This document shows positions 1 to 8,852 of a DNA stretch of 64,000 nt, piece by piece. Under the pieces are notes generated by a model. It saw only the letters and a list, made by a program, of their open reading frames with translations. It ran no database searches and had not been told where the DNA came from. The position numbers were made by a program, and so were the translations under genes. The stretch is taken from assembly GCA_964423205.1 (NCBI GenBank), contig CAYRDX010000015.1, positions 1 through 64,000 on the forward strand, written 5' to 3'. The first letter of the stretch is position 1. Every line of letters starts with the position of its first letter. Source of the stretch: UBA6168 sp964423205. Lineage in GTDB: Bacteria; Bacteroidota; Bacteroidia; Chitinophagales; Saprospiraceae.

Positions 1-368
1 TATTCAATTAACCCATTCAATTTAGCTTTTTTTCAAAGTGAGAATTACTGCTATTATCTTTTTCATAGTTTTATAATTAATAAGTATCAATTTTAGTAAA
101 ATTAAGTATAAATGGCTGAAAACGAATTTACTGCAATTCCCGTTTCATAGGTAGTTTTCAGGTTCACCATACTGACAGCCTTAGTTAAAGGAGGTCACCG
201 AATTAACTTTTGTTTAAAAGAATTGCAGCAGACATATTTTGTAAGTTGAACTGCGAAACCAGCGGCCTTACTGCGTTGTTCTCTTTGGCAGTTTGACAGT
301 GTGGTCAAAAATTTGCACTTTAGTTACTCAATTGCACTTCTCAGTAAAGTTTATAAAAATTGAAGGTT
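1..368. other. AT-rich upstream region, no gene seen
   Basis: No convincing coding frame or RNA gene is visible in this stretch at the window edge. It should contain the promoter of the DUF4175 gene that follows, but I find no clean TTG/TAnnTTTG pair close to its start. The end of an upstream gene may lie outside the window. Confidence 0.5.
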
Positions 369-3300
369 ATGACAGGAATGGATAATTATGATTTGCTGAT
401 TCAAAAGTTGGATGAATTCATTCGCAAGTATTATGTGAATCAGCTTATTCGGGGAGGTTTGTATACGCTTGCATTGGTGCTCGTACTTTTTCTGGGATTG
501 AACTTCCTGGAGTACCAATTCTATTTTAAGCCGGGGGTAAAAGAAACCTTGTTTTTTTCCTTTTTGGGCATTTCCATCCTTTCTCTTGGGTATGGAGTTG
601 CGTTGCCACTGATGCACTATTTCCGTTTGGGAAAACTCATCAGCCATGAACAGGCCGCAAGAATTATTGGAGAACATTTCAGCGGTGTCAGTGATAAACT
701 TTTGAATATTCTTCAGCTTAGAAGTCAGGTTGATTCAGCTCTTAGTCGCGAACTCATCCTTGCCAGCATCAACCAAAAGTCTGAGGAAATAAAACCCGTA
801 CCTTTTAAACAAGCTATTGACCTAACCAAAAACAGGAAGTACGCACGATATGCTTTACCACCGCTTTTGTTGCTCATCATTCTGTTATTTGCAGCACCAA
901 GTCTCATAAAAGACAGCACCGGACGTCTCTTAAGGTATAATGAAGCCTTTGAGAAACCTGCTCCATTCCGGTTCATTGTACAGGAGGAAGAGCTCAGCGT
1001 AGTTCAGAACGGTGAGTTTCCAATTACTGTGGCCATTGAAGGAGAAGCACTGCCAAATGAGGTTTTCATCAACGTAGAGAATCTCCAATACAGGATGACC
1101 AAACAAGATGCATTCACGTTTACCTATACTTTCAGCAATGTTCAGAAAGATACCCGCTTTAATTTCTTTTCCAGCGGTGTCGGCTCTGATGATTATAAAT
1201 TGGTTGTACTGAAAAAGCCAAGCCTTACCAATTTCCAGGTTAAGCTGAACTATCCTGATTACACGGGTTTGCCTGATGAAGAATTGAGCAGTGTGGGTGA
1301 CCTCTTTTTACCAGTAGGTACTTACATCGATTGGGTTTTCAAAGCCGATAACACCGAAGCAGTTGAACTGAGTTTTGCTGATGAAAACAAAAGAAGTGAA
1401 TCCAAAAGATTTTCTGACAACCTGTTCACTTTCCGGAAAAAGGCTATGAAGGATGAGTCCTATAAATTGTTTGTTTCCAATCAGTTTCTTCAGGATGCCG
1501 ACTCAGTGAGTTATTCTATTTCCGTTATTCCGGATCTTTATCCCAATATCAAAGTGGAAAAATTTCAGGATAGCCTCAGCACTAAGTTGTTGTACTTCGC
1601 AGGTGAGGCATCTGACGACTATGGCCTTCGCAATCTTACTTTTAATTACAGAGTAAAAAGAAGCGGAAAGGATGCTGAGCTGAAAACCGAGAAACTATTG
1701 ATGCCCTCAGGGAAAAACATAGACTATACACATGTTTTTGACCTGATTCAACTGAGCTTGAGGCCTGGCGACGAAGTAACATACTACTTTGAGGTGTTTG
1801 ACAATGATGCTGTGAATGGCAGCAAGTCGTCCAAGACATCTTTGATGCTCTTCGCCATGCCTTCCATTGAGGAATTTGAAAAGATAGCCGAACAGAATGA
1901 CAATACGATAAAGAAGATGCTGAGCAGGTCTTTTGAAGAGAGCAAAAAACTTCAGGATGACTTGAAGAAATTACGTGACAAACTTTTGCAGAAAAAGGAC
2001 CTCGACTGGCAAACCAGAAAAGAGCTTGAAAAACTGTTGGATCGTCAAAAAGAATTGGAAAAGAATGTAGAGGAGGCAAAAAAGGCCTTGCAGGAAAACA
2101 TGAAAAATGCCGAGGAATTTGCACCGCCAGACGAACAACTAAAGGAAAAACAGGAAAGTCTGGAGAAATTGATGGAAAACGCCATTCCTGAGGAAATGAA
2201 GGAATTGATGAAAATGATTCAGGAACTGCTTCAGGAACTGAAAAAGGACCAGGCATTGGAAATGATGGAAGAGTTCAAGCTCAATGACGAACAAATGGAA
2301 ATGAACCTCGACCGCATGATGGACCTTTTCCAGCAATTGGAATTGGAACACGAAATGAAACAGGCCGTCGAAAAGCTTAGGGAGTTAGCTGATACGCAGG
2401 AAAAAGTGGCAGAACAAACACAGAAAGCAGACGATCAGAAAAAGGGTAAAACTCCGGAAGAGCAGTCCGAAATTCAAAAGGATCTTGAGAATAAGCAAAA
2501 TGAAGTCAACAAGAAGTTTGATGATATTGATAAAAAGTACGATGAGATTAGGAAGAAGAATCAGGAAATGAGGCGAAGTAAGAACATGGACTTCAAACGC
2601 GGGGAGCGCGAAGATATCAAAGAGGATTTGAAGGACAGTAAGCAGAGTATCCAGCAAAACGACAATCAGAAAGCCACCAGAAAACAAAAAAGTGCAGCAG
2701 AAAAGATGAGGGAAATGGCAGGAAGTATGTCCAGCCAAATGCAGGGTCAACAGATGGAACAATTCCGCCTCGACATGAAGGCCATGCGGCAGCTGCTGGA
2801 AAATATCGTAACCTTGTCATTCGACCAGGAGTTATTGATGAAAACCTTTGAACCTGTTGAGATTAACACTCCGCGCTATGTTACCTTGACTCAACAGCAA
2901 AAGAAAATCCAGGACGATTTCAAGGTTGTAGAGGACAGTCTTCACGAGTTGTCGAAAAGGGTGATTCAAATGGAGAGCTTTATTACAGAAAAGGTGAGTG
3001 ATATTAAAAGCAACATGCGTCGAAGCCTGAATTTTCTGGAGGACCGCCAAAAGCCCCAATCACTGGAACAGCAGCAAAGGGCAATGAAAAACCTGAATGA
3101 CCTGGCCTTGATGTTGAGTGAAACCATGGAAAATATGCAAATGCAAATGGCAGGAATGATGGCTGGCAGCCAACAATGCGACACGCCGGGAGGCGAACAG
3201 GGAAACGAACCACAGGATAAAATCTCAGAAGGTCAGCAGCAGCTTAATGAAGGCTTGCAAAAGATGAAGGAAGGTTTGGAGAAAGGCATGGGCGGTACGA

Positions 3301-3728
3301 GTAAAGAATTTGCACAAATGGCTGCCCGGCAAGCTGCCTTGCGGAAGGCGCTACGCGAAAAACAACAGCAACTGCAACAAAAAGGTCAGGGCAGTAAGGA
3401 ACTTGAAGAGATCATTGAGGAAATGAATAAAATAGAAACTGAGTTGGTTAACAAAAGGCTTAGCAATGAAAGCATGAGGCGCCAGCAAGACATTTTGACT
3501 AGGCTTTTGGAACACGAGAAAGCAGAACGTGAACGAGAATATGATAACAAGAGAAAAGCGGAAACAGCAATGGAAAAAGAAAGGAAAATGCCTCCATCGC
3601 TTGAAGAGTATCTGAAGAAAAGAGAAGCCGAAATCGACATGTTCCGGACCGTGAACCCTGCACTCAAGCCATACTATAAGAACCTTGTTGAAGAATACTA
3701 TAAGTCATTGAAACAGCCCAAACAGTAG
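369..3728 (+). CDS. DUF4175 family membrane/coiled-coil protein
   Basis: Encodes about 1119 residues. Hydrophobic segments lie near residues 29-47, 61-82 and 157-176. A beta-rich stretch of about 350 residues follows, then from about residue 500 a very long Glu/Lys/Gln-rich region predicted to be coiled coil, with many Met and Gln runs. This is the layout of the DUF4175 family, found widely in Bacteroidetes and of unknown biochemical role; a scaffold or envelope-tethered function is inference. An in-frame TTG lies nine bases upstream (360), but I prefer the ATG at 369 (another ATG at 378). The gene stands alone and ends at a hairpin shared with the convergent gene. Confidence 0.85.
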   Translation: MTGMDNYDLLIQKLDEFIRKYYVNQLIRGGLYTLALVLVLFLGLNFLEYQFYFKPGVKETLFFSFLGISILSLGYGVALPLMHYFRLGKLISHEQAARIIGEHFSGVSDKLLNILQLRSQVDSALSRELILASINQKSEEIKPVPFKQAIDLTKNRKYARYALPPLLLLIILLFAAPSLIKDSTGRLLRYNEAFEKPAPFRFIVQEEELSVVQNGEFPITVAIEGEALPNEVFINVENLQYRMTKQDAFTFTYTFSNVQKDTRFNFFSSGVGSDDYKLVVLKKPSLTNFQVKLNYPDYTGLPDEELSSVGDLFLPVGTYIDWVFKADNTEAVELSFADENKRSESKRFSDNLFTFRKKAMKDESYKLFVSNQFLQDADSVSYSISVIPDLYPNIKVEKFQDSLSTKLLYFAGEASDDYGLRNLTFNYRVKRSGKDAELKTEKLLMPSGKNIDYTHVFDLIQLSLRPGDEVTYYFEVFDNDAVNGSKSSKTSLMLFAMPSIEEFEKIAEQNDNTIKKMLSRSFEESKKLQDDLKKLRDKLLQKKDLDWQTRKELEKLLDRQKELEKNVEEAKKALQENMKNAEEFAPPDEQLKEKQESLEKLMENAIPEEMKELMKMIQELLQELKKDQALEMMEEFKLNDEQMEMNLDRMMDLFQQLELEHEMKQAVEKLRELADTQEKVAEQTQKADDQKKGKTPEEQSEIQKDLENKQNEVNKKFDDIDKKYDEIRKKNQEMRRSKNMDFKRGEREDIKEDLKDSKQSIQQNDNQKATRKQKSAAEKMREMAGSMSSQMQGQQMEQFRLDMKAMRQLLENIVTLSFDQELLMKTFEPVEINTPRYVTLTQQQKKIQDDFKVVEDSLHELSKRVIQMESFITEKVSDIKSNMRRSLNFLEDRQKPQSLEQQQRAMKNLNDLALMLSETMENMQMQMAGMMAGSQQCDTPGGEQGNEPQDKISEGQQQLNEGLQKMKEGLEKGMGGTSKEFAQMAARQAALRKALREKQQQLQQKGQGSKELEEIIEEMNKIETELVNKRLSNESMRRQQDILTRLLEHEKAEREREYDNKRKAETAMEKERKMPPSLEEYLKKREAEIDMFRTVNPALKPYYKNLVEEYYKSLKQPKQ

Positions 3729-3743
3729 GGCGAGTTTCCACAA

Positions 3744-3787
3744 AATCAAAATGGCTGAGGACATGTTCGTGCTCAGCCATTTTGATT
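3744..3787. terminator. Bidirectional terminator hairpin
   Basis: A 16-bp perfect stem, AATCAAAATGGCTGAG paired with CTCAGCCATTTTGATT, separated by a 12-base loop. It lies between two convergent genes and its stem carries A/T runs that give short U tracts in both directions. Confidence 0.75.
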
Positions 3788-3789
3788 GA

Positions 3790-4110
3790 TCAAAGTTCCT
3801 TTGCCGGATTCCAAAAATGAGAATTGAAATTTTGAATCTGATCCTCAACAACCTGAATGCCCTCATTTTCCAATAATTCCTGCATCATTGAGGGTGTTGG
3901 GAAATAATTCCGGCCAGTGAGCCTGCCTTCCCTGTTGACAACCCTGTGTGCAGGAATTCCGCTACCGAGGCTATTATTCATGGCCCAGCCAACCATCCTC
4001 GCTGATCCAGTGGCAAGATAATCCGCTATGGCACCATAGGTGGTGACACGACCCCGGGGCACTTTCAAAACAACCTGATAAACCTGTTCAAAGAAATTTT
4101 CTGATTCCAT
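3790..4110 (-). CDS. Alkyltransferase-like (ATL/MGMT-family) DNA-binding protein
   Basis: 106 residues matching the C-terminal DNA-binding domain of O6-alkylguanine-DNA alkyltransferases: VPRGRVTTYGAIA, then GWAMN, then IPAHRVVN. In true alkyltransferases the last motif is PCHRV, with the Cys as alkyl acceptor; here that Cys is Ala. The protein is also only as long as one domain. This is the pattern of ATL proteins, which bind alkylated bases without repairing them and pass the lesion to nucleotide excision repair (known for the family). It is a single gene, convergent with the DUF4175 gene. Confidence 0.85.
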   Translation of the reverse strand: MESENFFEQVYQVVLKVPRGRVTTYGAIADYLATGSARMVGWAMNNSLGSGIPAHRVVNREGRLTGRNYFPTPSMMQELLENEGIQVVEDQIQNFNSHFWNPAKEL

Positions 4111-4184
4111 TGTAGTCCATTTATTTCATTTGAATACCTTGCCTTAGTGAATTTTTTAATGCAGAAATAAATTCTGGAGTAGCC

Positions 4185-4832
4185 ATGACGAAAACAAAAG
4201 TAAAAGCCAACGGGATAAGTAATCTAACTGATGCCCGTTATTTTGCGGCGAGAGGGGTAAAGTGGTTAGGTCTCAATCTGGACCCTGGCAGTGAGCATTA
4301 TCTTACTATTGCAGAGGCCAGGGCAATTGCAGAATGGGTTGATGGGGTGGAAATTGTAACAGAAACCGGCACAGTCTCTTCTGCAGAAATTTTGAACCTT
4401 ACCAATGCTTTGAGACCAGGCGCAATTCAGATCAGGTTATTGGGCAGGGAGTTGGAAAAGGAGATTCTTTCGGATATCCCCATAATTGGTGAACTGGAAA
4501 TAAGCCGTGGGCACAATATTGAAGAACTGATGAGTTATTTGGAGTCCCACACACAACATTGTGAGATGTTTCTTTTTGATTTTGTGAAAAACAACCTGAA
4601 GTGGAATGATATTCAGCAATCAGATTCGATTTCGATTCCAGTGTTGAGCCATATTTGCAAGAAATGGAAAGTGTTGCTTCATATAGATTTTGATTTGCCT
4701 TCACTGATCGACTGTCTTGAACTGTTGAACCCTTATGGGATTTGTATGTCGGGCAGCGTGGAAACTAAAACAGGATATAAATCCTATGACAACCTGGATG
4801 AAATTTTTGACTATCTGGAACAATTAGATTAA
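4185..4832 (+). CDS. TrpF-like beta/alpha-barrel protein, catalytic Cys lost
   Basis: 215 residues resembling phosphoribosylanthranilate isomerase: a first strand KVKANGISNLTDARYFA followed by a WLGLNLDPGS segment, corresponding to the KICGIT...EDA...lGfvF pattern of TrpF. The usual general-base Cys of the CGIT motif is Asn here (NGIS), so the isomerase reaction is doubtful. An Asp in FLFDF may match the TrpF acid. It sits four bases before a MazG-like gene and no other trp gene is nearby, so a role outside tryptophan synthesis is likely. Exact function unknown. Confidence 0.6.
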   Translation: MTKTKVKANGISNLTDARYFAARGVKWLGLNLDPGSEHYLTIAEARAIAEWVDGVEIVTETGTVSSAEILNLTNALRPGAIQIRLLGRELEKEILSDIPIIGELEISRGHNIEELMSYLESHTQHCEMFLFDFVKNNLKWNDIQQSDSISIPVLSHICKKWKVLLHIDFDLPSLIDCLELLNPYGICMSGSVETKTGYKSYDNLDEIFDYLEQLD

Positions 4833-4836
4833 AGCC

Positions 4837-5175
4837 ATGACCATAAAAGATGCTCAGTTGGAAGTAGATAAATGGATAAAAACAGTTGGTGTCAGATATT
4901 ATTCTGAATTGACCAATACTGCCGTTCTCATGGAGGAAGTTGGCGAAATGGCCAGATTAATGGCCCGCCTGTATGGTGACCAATCATTCAAGAACCCACA
5001 GGAAGCTGAATCAGCTACGTTTGAATTGGCTGATGAAATGGCTGATGTCTTGTTTGTTTTGATTTGCCTGGCGAATCAAACTGGAGTTGACCTTACGGAA
5101 GCATTAAAGAAAAGTCTGGAAAAGAAAACGAAAAGAGATGCAGAAAGGCATGCATCGAACCCCAAGCTGAGATGA
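4837..5175 (+). CDS. MazG-like nucleotide pyrophosphohydrolase
   Basis: 112 residues. The helix MEEVGEMARL and the later ELADEMADVLFVLICLANQ give the ExxE...ExxD metal-binding pattern of all-alpha NTP pyrophosphohydrolases (MazG superfamily), which hydrolyse (d)NTPs to NMP and pyrophosphate, often non-canonical ones. It starts four bases after the TrpF-like gene, so the two are probably cotranscribed and perhaps translationally coupled. The single-domain size matches the small MazG-like proteins, not the two-domain E. coli MazG. Confidence 0.85.
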   Translation: MTIKDAQLEVDKWIKTVGVRYYSELTNTAVLMEEVGEMARLMARLYGDQSFKNPQEAESATFELADEMADVLFVLICLANQTGVDLTEALKKSLEKKTKRDAERHASNPKLR

Positions 5176-5183
5176 CTACAAAC

Positions 5184-5211
5184 AAAAAAAGGTATAGCAA
5201 GCGCTATATCC
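5184..5211 (-). terminator. Rho-independent terminator (minus strand)
   Basis: Read on the minus strand: GGATATAGC, a four-base loop, GCTATACC, then seven Ts. One base is bulged. The T run lies on the minus side only, so it ends a leftward transcript, not the mazG-like operon next to it. Confidence 0.65.
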
Positions 5212-5345
5212 TCATAAAAAAGTGAGTATAAGACCAGCTCTACCCCCCAAACGAACTGGTCTCACTCACTGTCCCGGAATACTTCTATCCCGGAGACCTC
5301 TTGTCCGTCGAATAATGTTACATAACGACGGGTTGTCACAAAAGA
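5184..5345 (-). ncRNA. Candidate structured RNA, minus strand
   Basis: Read leftward, this coding-free stretch holds a series of stems. First CCGTCG/CGACGG (5336-5341 with 5315-5320). Then CCGGGA with TTCCGG, which pairs only on this strand because of a G-U pair. Then a two-part stem, AGTGAG/CTCACT enclosing AGACCAG/CTGGTCT (5221-5270), with a G-rich loop. Last comes the T7 terminator. It is either an independent small RNA or a structured 3' UTR of the small gene at 5498-5746. I cannot match it to tmRNA, SRP RNA or RNase P RNA; 6S RNA is neither shown nor excluded. Confidence 0.35.
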
Positions 5346-5497
5346 CTCCTTTGTATTTTGAAAGCCTGTTCCGGCCTGTTTTCATGAATTATTCTGGTTA
5401 TCGGAAAGAGGGTAATCTACTTGCCAGTTTACATTCGAGGGAGGGAAAAAATGGAAACTGTATAAACAATCATTATTTACATCTCATTTTCCGAAAA

Positions 5498-5746
5498 TCA
5501 TGCCACTTTTGTCACAATGGTATCCATCAAAATGCTTTTCTCCGGAAGCTTAATTGTATTTCCCTGAGCTTTTGCTTTTTGTAATTCGGTAAAGCAATTC
5601 TTATAAGCGGAATAATCTGCAAACTCACCAAACAGGACAGTTTCGCCGTTTTCCATTCTTACTAAAATATGAAAGCACAATTGATTGTCCTGATAGAAAA
5701 ACTTGGTTACAATGTCTTTAACACGAGCCGCTTGGATGTCTTTCAT
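5498..5746 (-). CDS. Small hypothetical protein
   Basis: About 82 residues if started at the ATG at 5746, beginning MKDIQAARVKDIVTKFFYQD. The frame is open upstream to 5896, but those extra residues look unstructured and low in quality. The protein is mixed alpha/beta with no domain I recognise. Its transcript would read toward the structured region and terminator at 5184-5345. Confidence 0.45.
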   Translation of the reverse strand: MKDIQAARVKDIVTKFFYQDNQLCFHILVRMENGETVLFGEFADYSAYKNCFTELQKAKAQGNTIKLPEKSILMDTIVTKVA

Positions 5747-5989
5747 GATAAGTAGTTGTAACTGCGTTGAAGGATTTAATAGTGAGTGATGCATAGCGGT
5801 CTGTTTTATATCCGGTGCAATGTTAGGTGGCCTGATTATCAAAAGTCGAATCGTTTTTTGGGTTTTTGTGACAACTAAAGCGGCCAACACATGCACCTGT
5901 CAAGTCATATTCTATGCCATAAGGTCAAGTTTAATTGAATGATTTCAGTCAATTTGGCAGAATTTGCCGGATGGCATTTGATTTGAAAG

Positions 5990-6047
5990 GGCGAGGGGTG
6001 TTACAAAATGCGGAGCTTGGGCTGTTTAAAACCGCAAAAGCCTCGCC
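5990..6047 (+). promoter_or_regulatory. Nested hairpin in the htpG leader
   Basis: GGCGAGG (5990-5996) pairs with CCTCGCC (6041-6047), and inside it GCGG (6010-6013) pairs with CCGC (6032-6035). The structure ends 45 bases before the htpG start codon. It could be a regulatory 5' UTR element; an RNA-thermometer role would suit a heat-shock gene but is speculation. Confidence 0.35.
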
Positions 6048-6091
6048 AAATAATCATTCTAATTAGCTGTTTATCAAATAACCATCAGAAT

Positions 6092-7969
6092 ATGCAAAAA
6101 GGAAATATTTCAGTTCAAACGGAGAATATCTTCCCCATCATTAAAAAGTTTCTTTATTCCGACCATGAAATCTTTCTCCGGGAACTCATATCCAATGCTG
6201 TCGATGCTACAACCAAGGTGAAAGCTTTGGCGCAAAAAGGAGAGATGGAGGGTGAATTGGGCGACCTGACTATTGAAGTAGTTGCTAATAAAAAAGCCAA
6301 AACACTGAGCATCATTGACCGTGGAATAGGTATGTCCGAAGAAGAAATTGGTAAATACCTGAACCAAATAGCCATTTCCAGCGCACAGGAGTTTGTTGAG
6401 AAATACAAGAGTGAAGAAAACATCATTGGCAAATTCGGCCTAGGATTTTATTCAGCTTTCATGGTAGCAAGCAAGGTGGAAGTCATAACAAAATCATGGC
6501 AAAAGGAGCAACCAGCGGTTAAGTGGACTTGTGACGGAAACCCAGAATATTCAATTGGCGCTTCCAGGAAGAAAGATCGAGGCACGGAAATCATTCTGCA
6601 TATTGATACTGAGAATCAAGAGTTTTTGGAGGAATCCAGAATCGAAGAATTGCTTAACAAATACTGTAAGTTCTTGCCTGTCCCGATTAAGTTTGGCAAG
6701 AAAAAGGAAACCATCACTGCAGGAGAGGGTGAAAAACAAAAAAGTAAGGAAGTTGAAGTTGATAACATCATCAACAATGTTGCCCCAGCCTGGAAAAAGC
6801 AACCCAGCGAATTAAGCGATGACGACTACAAGAAATTTTACGAAGAACTTTACCCATATACTTTTCAGCCACCTCTTTTTTGGATACATCTCAATATAGA
6901 TTATCCTTTCAACCTAACTGGAATACTTTATTTCCCTCAACTCAATAATTCCATAGAGGTTCAAAAGAACAAGATTCAGCTTTACTCCAATCAGGTTTAC
7001 GTAACTGACGATGTCAAGGAAATAGTGCCTGAATTCTTGACTCTGCTTCATGGTGTGATAGATTCACCAGATATTCCGCTCAACGTAAGCCGCAGTTTTC
7101 TTCAGAGCGACCAAAACGTGAAGAAGATTACCGGATATATCACAAAGAAAGTAGCTGATAAATTGCACGATTTATACAAGAACAATGCTGACGATTTCAA
7201 AGCAAAGTGGAAAGACCTCAGCGTTTTTGTGAAATACGGCATGATGTCGGATGAAAAATTTCACGAGCGTGCAATGGAATTTTTATTGCTAAGAAATGTG
7301 GACGGAGAGTTTTTCCTGACCGATGACTATGTAAAAAAAGTAAAAGACACGCAGACCGATAAACACAAGCGCACCATTATATTATATACCCACAATCCGG
7401 TGGAGCATCATGCTTATATGGAGTCGGCTAAGAATCATGGATACGATATCCTGGAAATGGACACTATTATCGATTCCCATTTCCTGCAACACCTGGAATA
7501 CAAACTCAAGGACGTGACTTTTGTAAGAGTTGACAGCGACACGGTTGACAATCTTGTACAAAAGGATGAGAAAAAAGATAGTGTGCTTAGTGAAAAGGAG
7601 CAGGAAGAAGTAAAGAAATTGTTCGAAGGCTTGATAGATTCCAGCAAAGGTGCTTCCATTGTTCTGAAACCTTTATCACCGGATGACCATCCTGTACAAA
7701 TTACTAAGCCGGAATTCATGAGACGCATGAAAGAAATGCAGGCCTTAGGAGGGGGAGGGATGGGTTTTGGCGCAATACAGGATATGTACAATGTGGTGGT
7801 CAATTCCAATCATCCTTATATTTCACAGAAACTTTTGAAACTTACCGAAGGTGAAGAAAGGAACAACCTGGCCCGGCACCTTTTCGACCTTGCACTTTTG
7901 AATCAGGGCATGTTGAAAGGCCCGGAACTTTCGGCTTTCGTCAAAAAGAGCCTCGACTTCCTGAAGTAG
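6092..7969 (+). CDS. htpG: Chaperone protein HtpG (Hsp90)
   Basis: 625 residues, the normal length for bacterial Hsp90. The N-terminal GHKL ATPase domain shows ELISNAVDA, the DRGIGMS loop and FGLGFYSAFMV; the middle domain shows the PLNVSRSFLQ segment; a C-terminal dimerisation domain follows. It is an ATP-dependent cytosolic dimer that helps fold and remodel client proteins under stress. The reading frame is open back to 6008, but homology starts at the Met at 6092 (MQKGNISVQTENIF), so that start is used. Monocistronic, with its own terminator. Confidence 0.97.
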   Translation: MQKGNISVQTENIFPIIKKFLYSDHEIFLRELISNAVDATTKVKALAQKGEMEGELGDLTIEVVANKKAKTLSIIDRGIGMSEEEIGKYLNQIAISSAQEFVEKYKSEENIIGKFGLGFYSAFMVASKVEVITKSWQKEQPAVKWTCDGNPEYSIGASRKKDRGTEIILHIDTENQEFLEESRIEELLNKYCKFLPVPIKFGKKKETITAGEGEKQKSKEVEVDNIINNVAPAWKKQPSELSDDDYKKFYEELYPYTFQPPLFWIHLNIDYPFNLTGILYFPQLNNSIEVQKNKIQLYSNQVYVTDDVKEIVPEFLTLLHGVIDSPDIPLNVSRSFLQSDQNVKKITGYITKKVADKLHDLYKNNADDFKAKWKDLSVFVKYGMMSDEKFHERAMEFLLLRNVDGEFFLTDDYVKKVKDTQTDKHKRTIILYTHNPVEHHAYMESAKNHGYDILEMDTIIDSHFLQHLEYKLKDVTFVRVDSDTVDNLVQKDEKKDSVLSEKEQEEVKKLFEGLIDSSKGASIVLKPLSPDDHPVQITKPEFMRRMKEMQALGGGGMGFGAIQDMYNVVVNSNHPYISQKLLKLTEGEERNNLARHLFDLALLNQGMLKGPELSAFVKKSLDFLK

Positions 7970-7990
7970 GATAATTCAATGTTAAACATA

Positions 7991-8022
7991 AAAGGCACCT
8001 CGGAATTGAGGTGCCTTTTTTT
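7991..8022 (+). terminator. htpG terminator
   Basis: AAAGGCACCTC, a six-base loop GGAATT, GAGGTGCCTTT, then a continuous T run. A textbook rho-independent terminator 22 bases after the htpG stop. Confidence 0.9.
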
Positions 8023-8054
8023 GTAAGCCTTTTTACTAATTGGTTGTCTTGGGT

Positions 8055-8831
8055 TCAGGTGAGCTTGCTCTTCAGTTTTTTGGCTTCCGCAAAATGATAT
8101 GATTTCATATCTAATAAAGCATCCAGTTCTTGGATTGCTTTTTCATTGTTCCCAAGTTTGAGATATGTCAAGGCAAGATACCATATAGCCTTTGCTGAAT
8201 AAAGACTATCCGCCTCTTTTGCATCTACAAGAAAATTAATCGCTTCTTCGTATTTGCCTGATTCCATACATGCAACACCTGAAAAGAAAAGAATGGCGGA
8301 GTTCCCGGGTTCGTTTTGCAAAGCACTTTGAAAAAAGCTTAGGCTCGATTCAAAGTCACCATTCGAATAACTCAATAATCCCGACTCAAAATTCACATCA
8401 ATAGCTGGCAAATCCGCATTGCTGGTTCTGGAGTTAAGTGGAATGTCGAGAGGGTAAGAAGTGTAAAAGTCATTGTACAACTGGTCATACGATGGAGCCC
8501 GAAAAAAAGTGAAATAACTTACCAGCAGAATACTGACCACAGCAGCAACCCTTAATAAAGTTCGTGTAAGCATTCTAACTTTTGGCTTCGGAGCTAAGGT
8601 TTGTGAATCATTTGTTTGAAAAAAAGACTCCGGTAGTTCAAGTTGCAGAGAGGAAAACCCCATTTCCTGAAATCCATCCATAGCATCGGAGCATAACTCA
8701 CAATCTAACAGATGGTTTTCCACTCTGAGCCTGAGTTCCTTATCGATGTTTCCATCGAGATAGGTTTGGACTTCCTGCTCTGAGAGGCATCTGGAAGTCG
8801 TATAAAATGTATCGAGTAGTTGTGATTTCAT
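8055..8831 (-). CDS. Anti-sigma factor with zinc finger, one TM and TPR repeats
   Basis: 258 residues. The N-terminus carries the ZAS signature H-x3-C-x2-C (HLLDCELC, near residue 40). One membrane helix lies near residues 89-107 (LLRVAAVVSILLVSYFTFF). The outer part, from about residue 145, contains TPR-like helices (FFQSALQNEPGNSAILFF, then YEEAINFL). It starts 21 bases after the ECF sigma factor gene, so it should be the cognate membrane anti-sigma that holds the sigma factor until a signal arrives. The periplasmic TPR sensor is an inference from topology. Confidence 0.8.
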   Translation of the reverse strand: MKSQLLDTFYTTSRCLSEQEVQTYLDGNIDKELRLRVENHLLDCELCSDAMDGFQEMGFSSLQLELPESFFQTNDSQTLAPKPKVRMLTRTLLRVAAVVSILLVSYFTFFRAPSYDQLYNDFYTSYPLDIPLNSRTSNADLPAIDVNFESGLLSYSNGDFESSLSFFQSALQNEPGNSAILFFSGVACMESGKYEEAINFLVDAKEADSLYSAKAIWYLALTYLKLGNNEKAIQELDALLDMKSYHFAEAKKLKSKLT

Positions 8832-8852
8832 AAACTTGCATTTGTTGGCATA

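Noticed and set aside
5222..5584. 120-codon plus-strand frame between the MazG-like gene and htpG
   Set aside because: Composition is not protein-like, it overlaps the stems of the candidate RNA and the opposite-strand small gene, and no start signal is visible.
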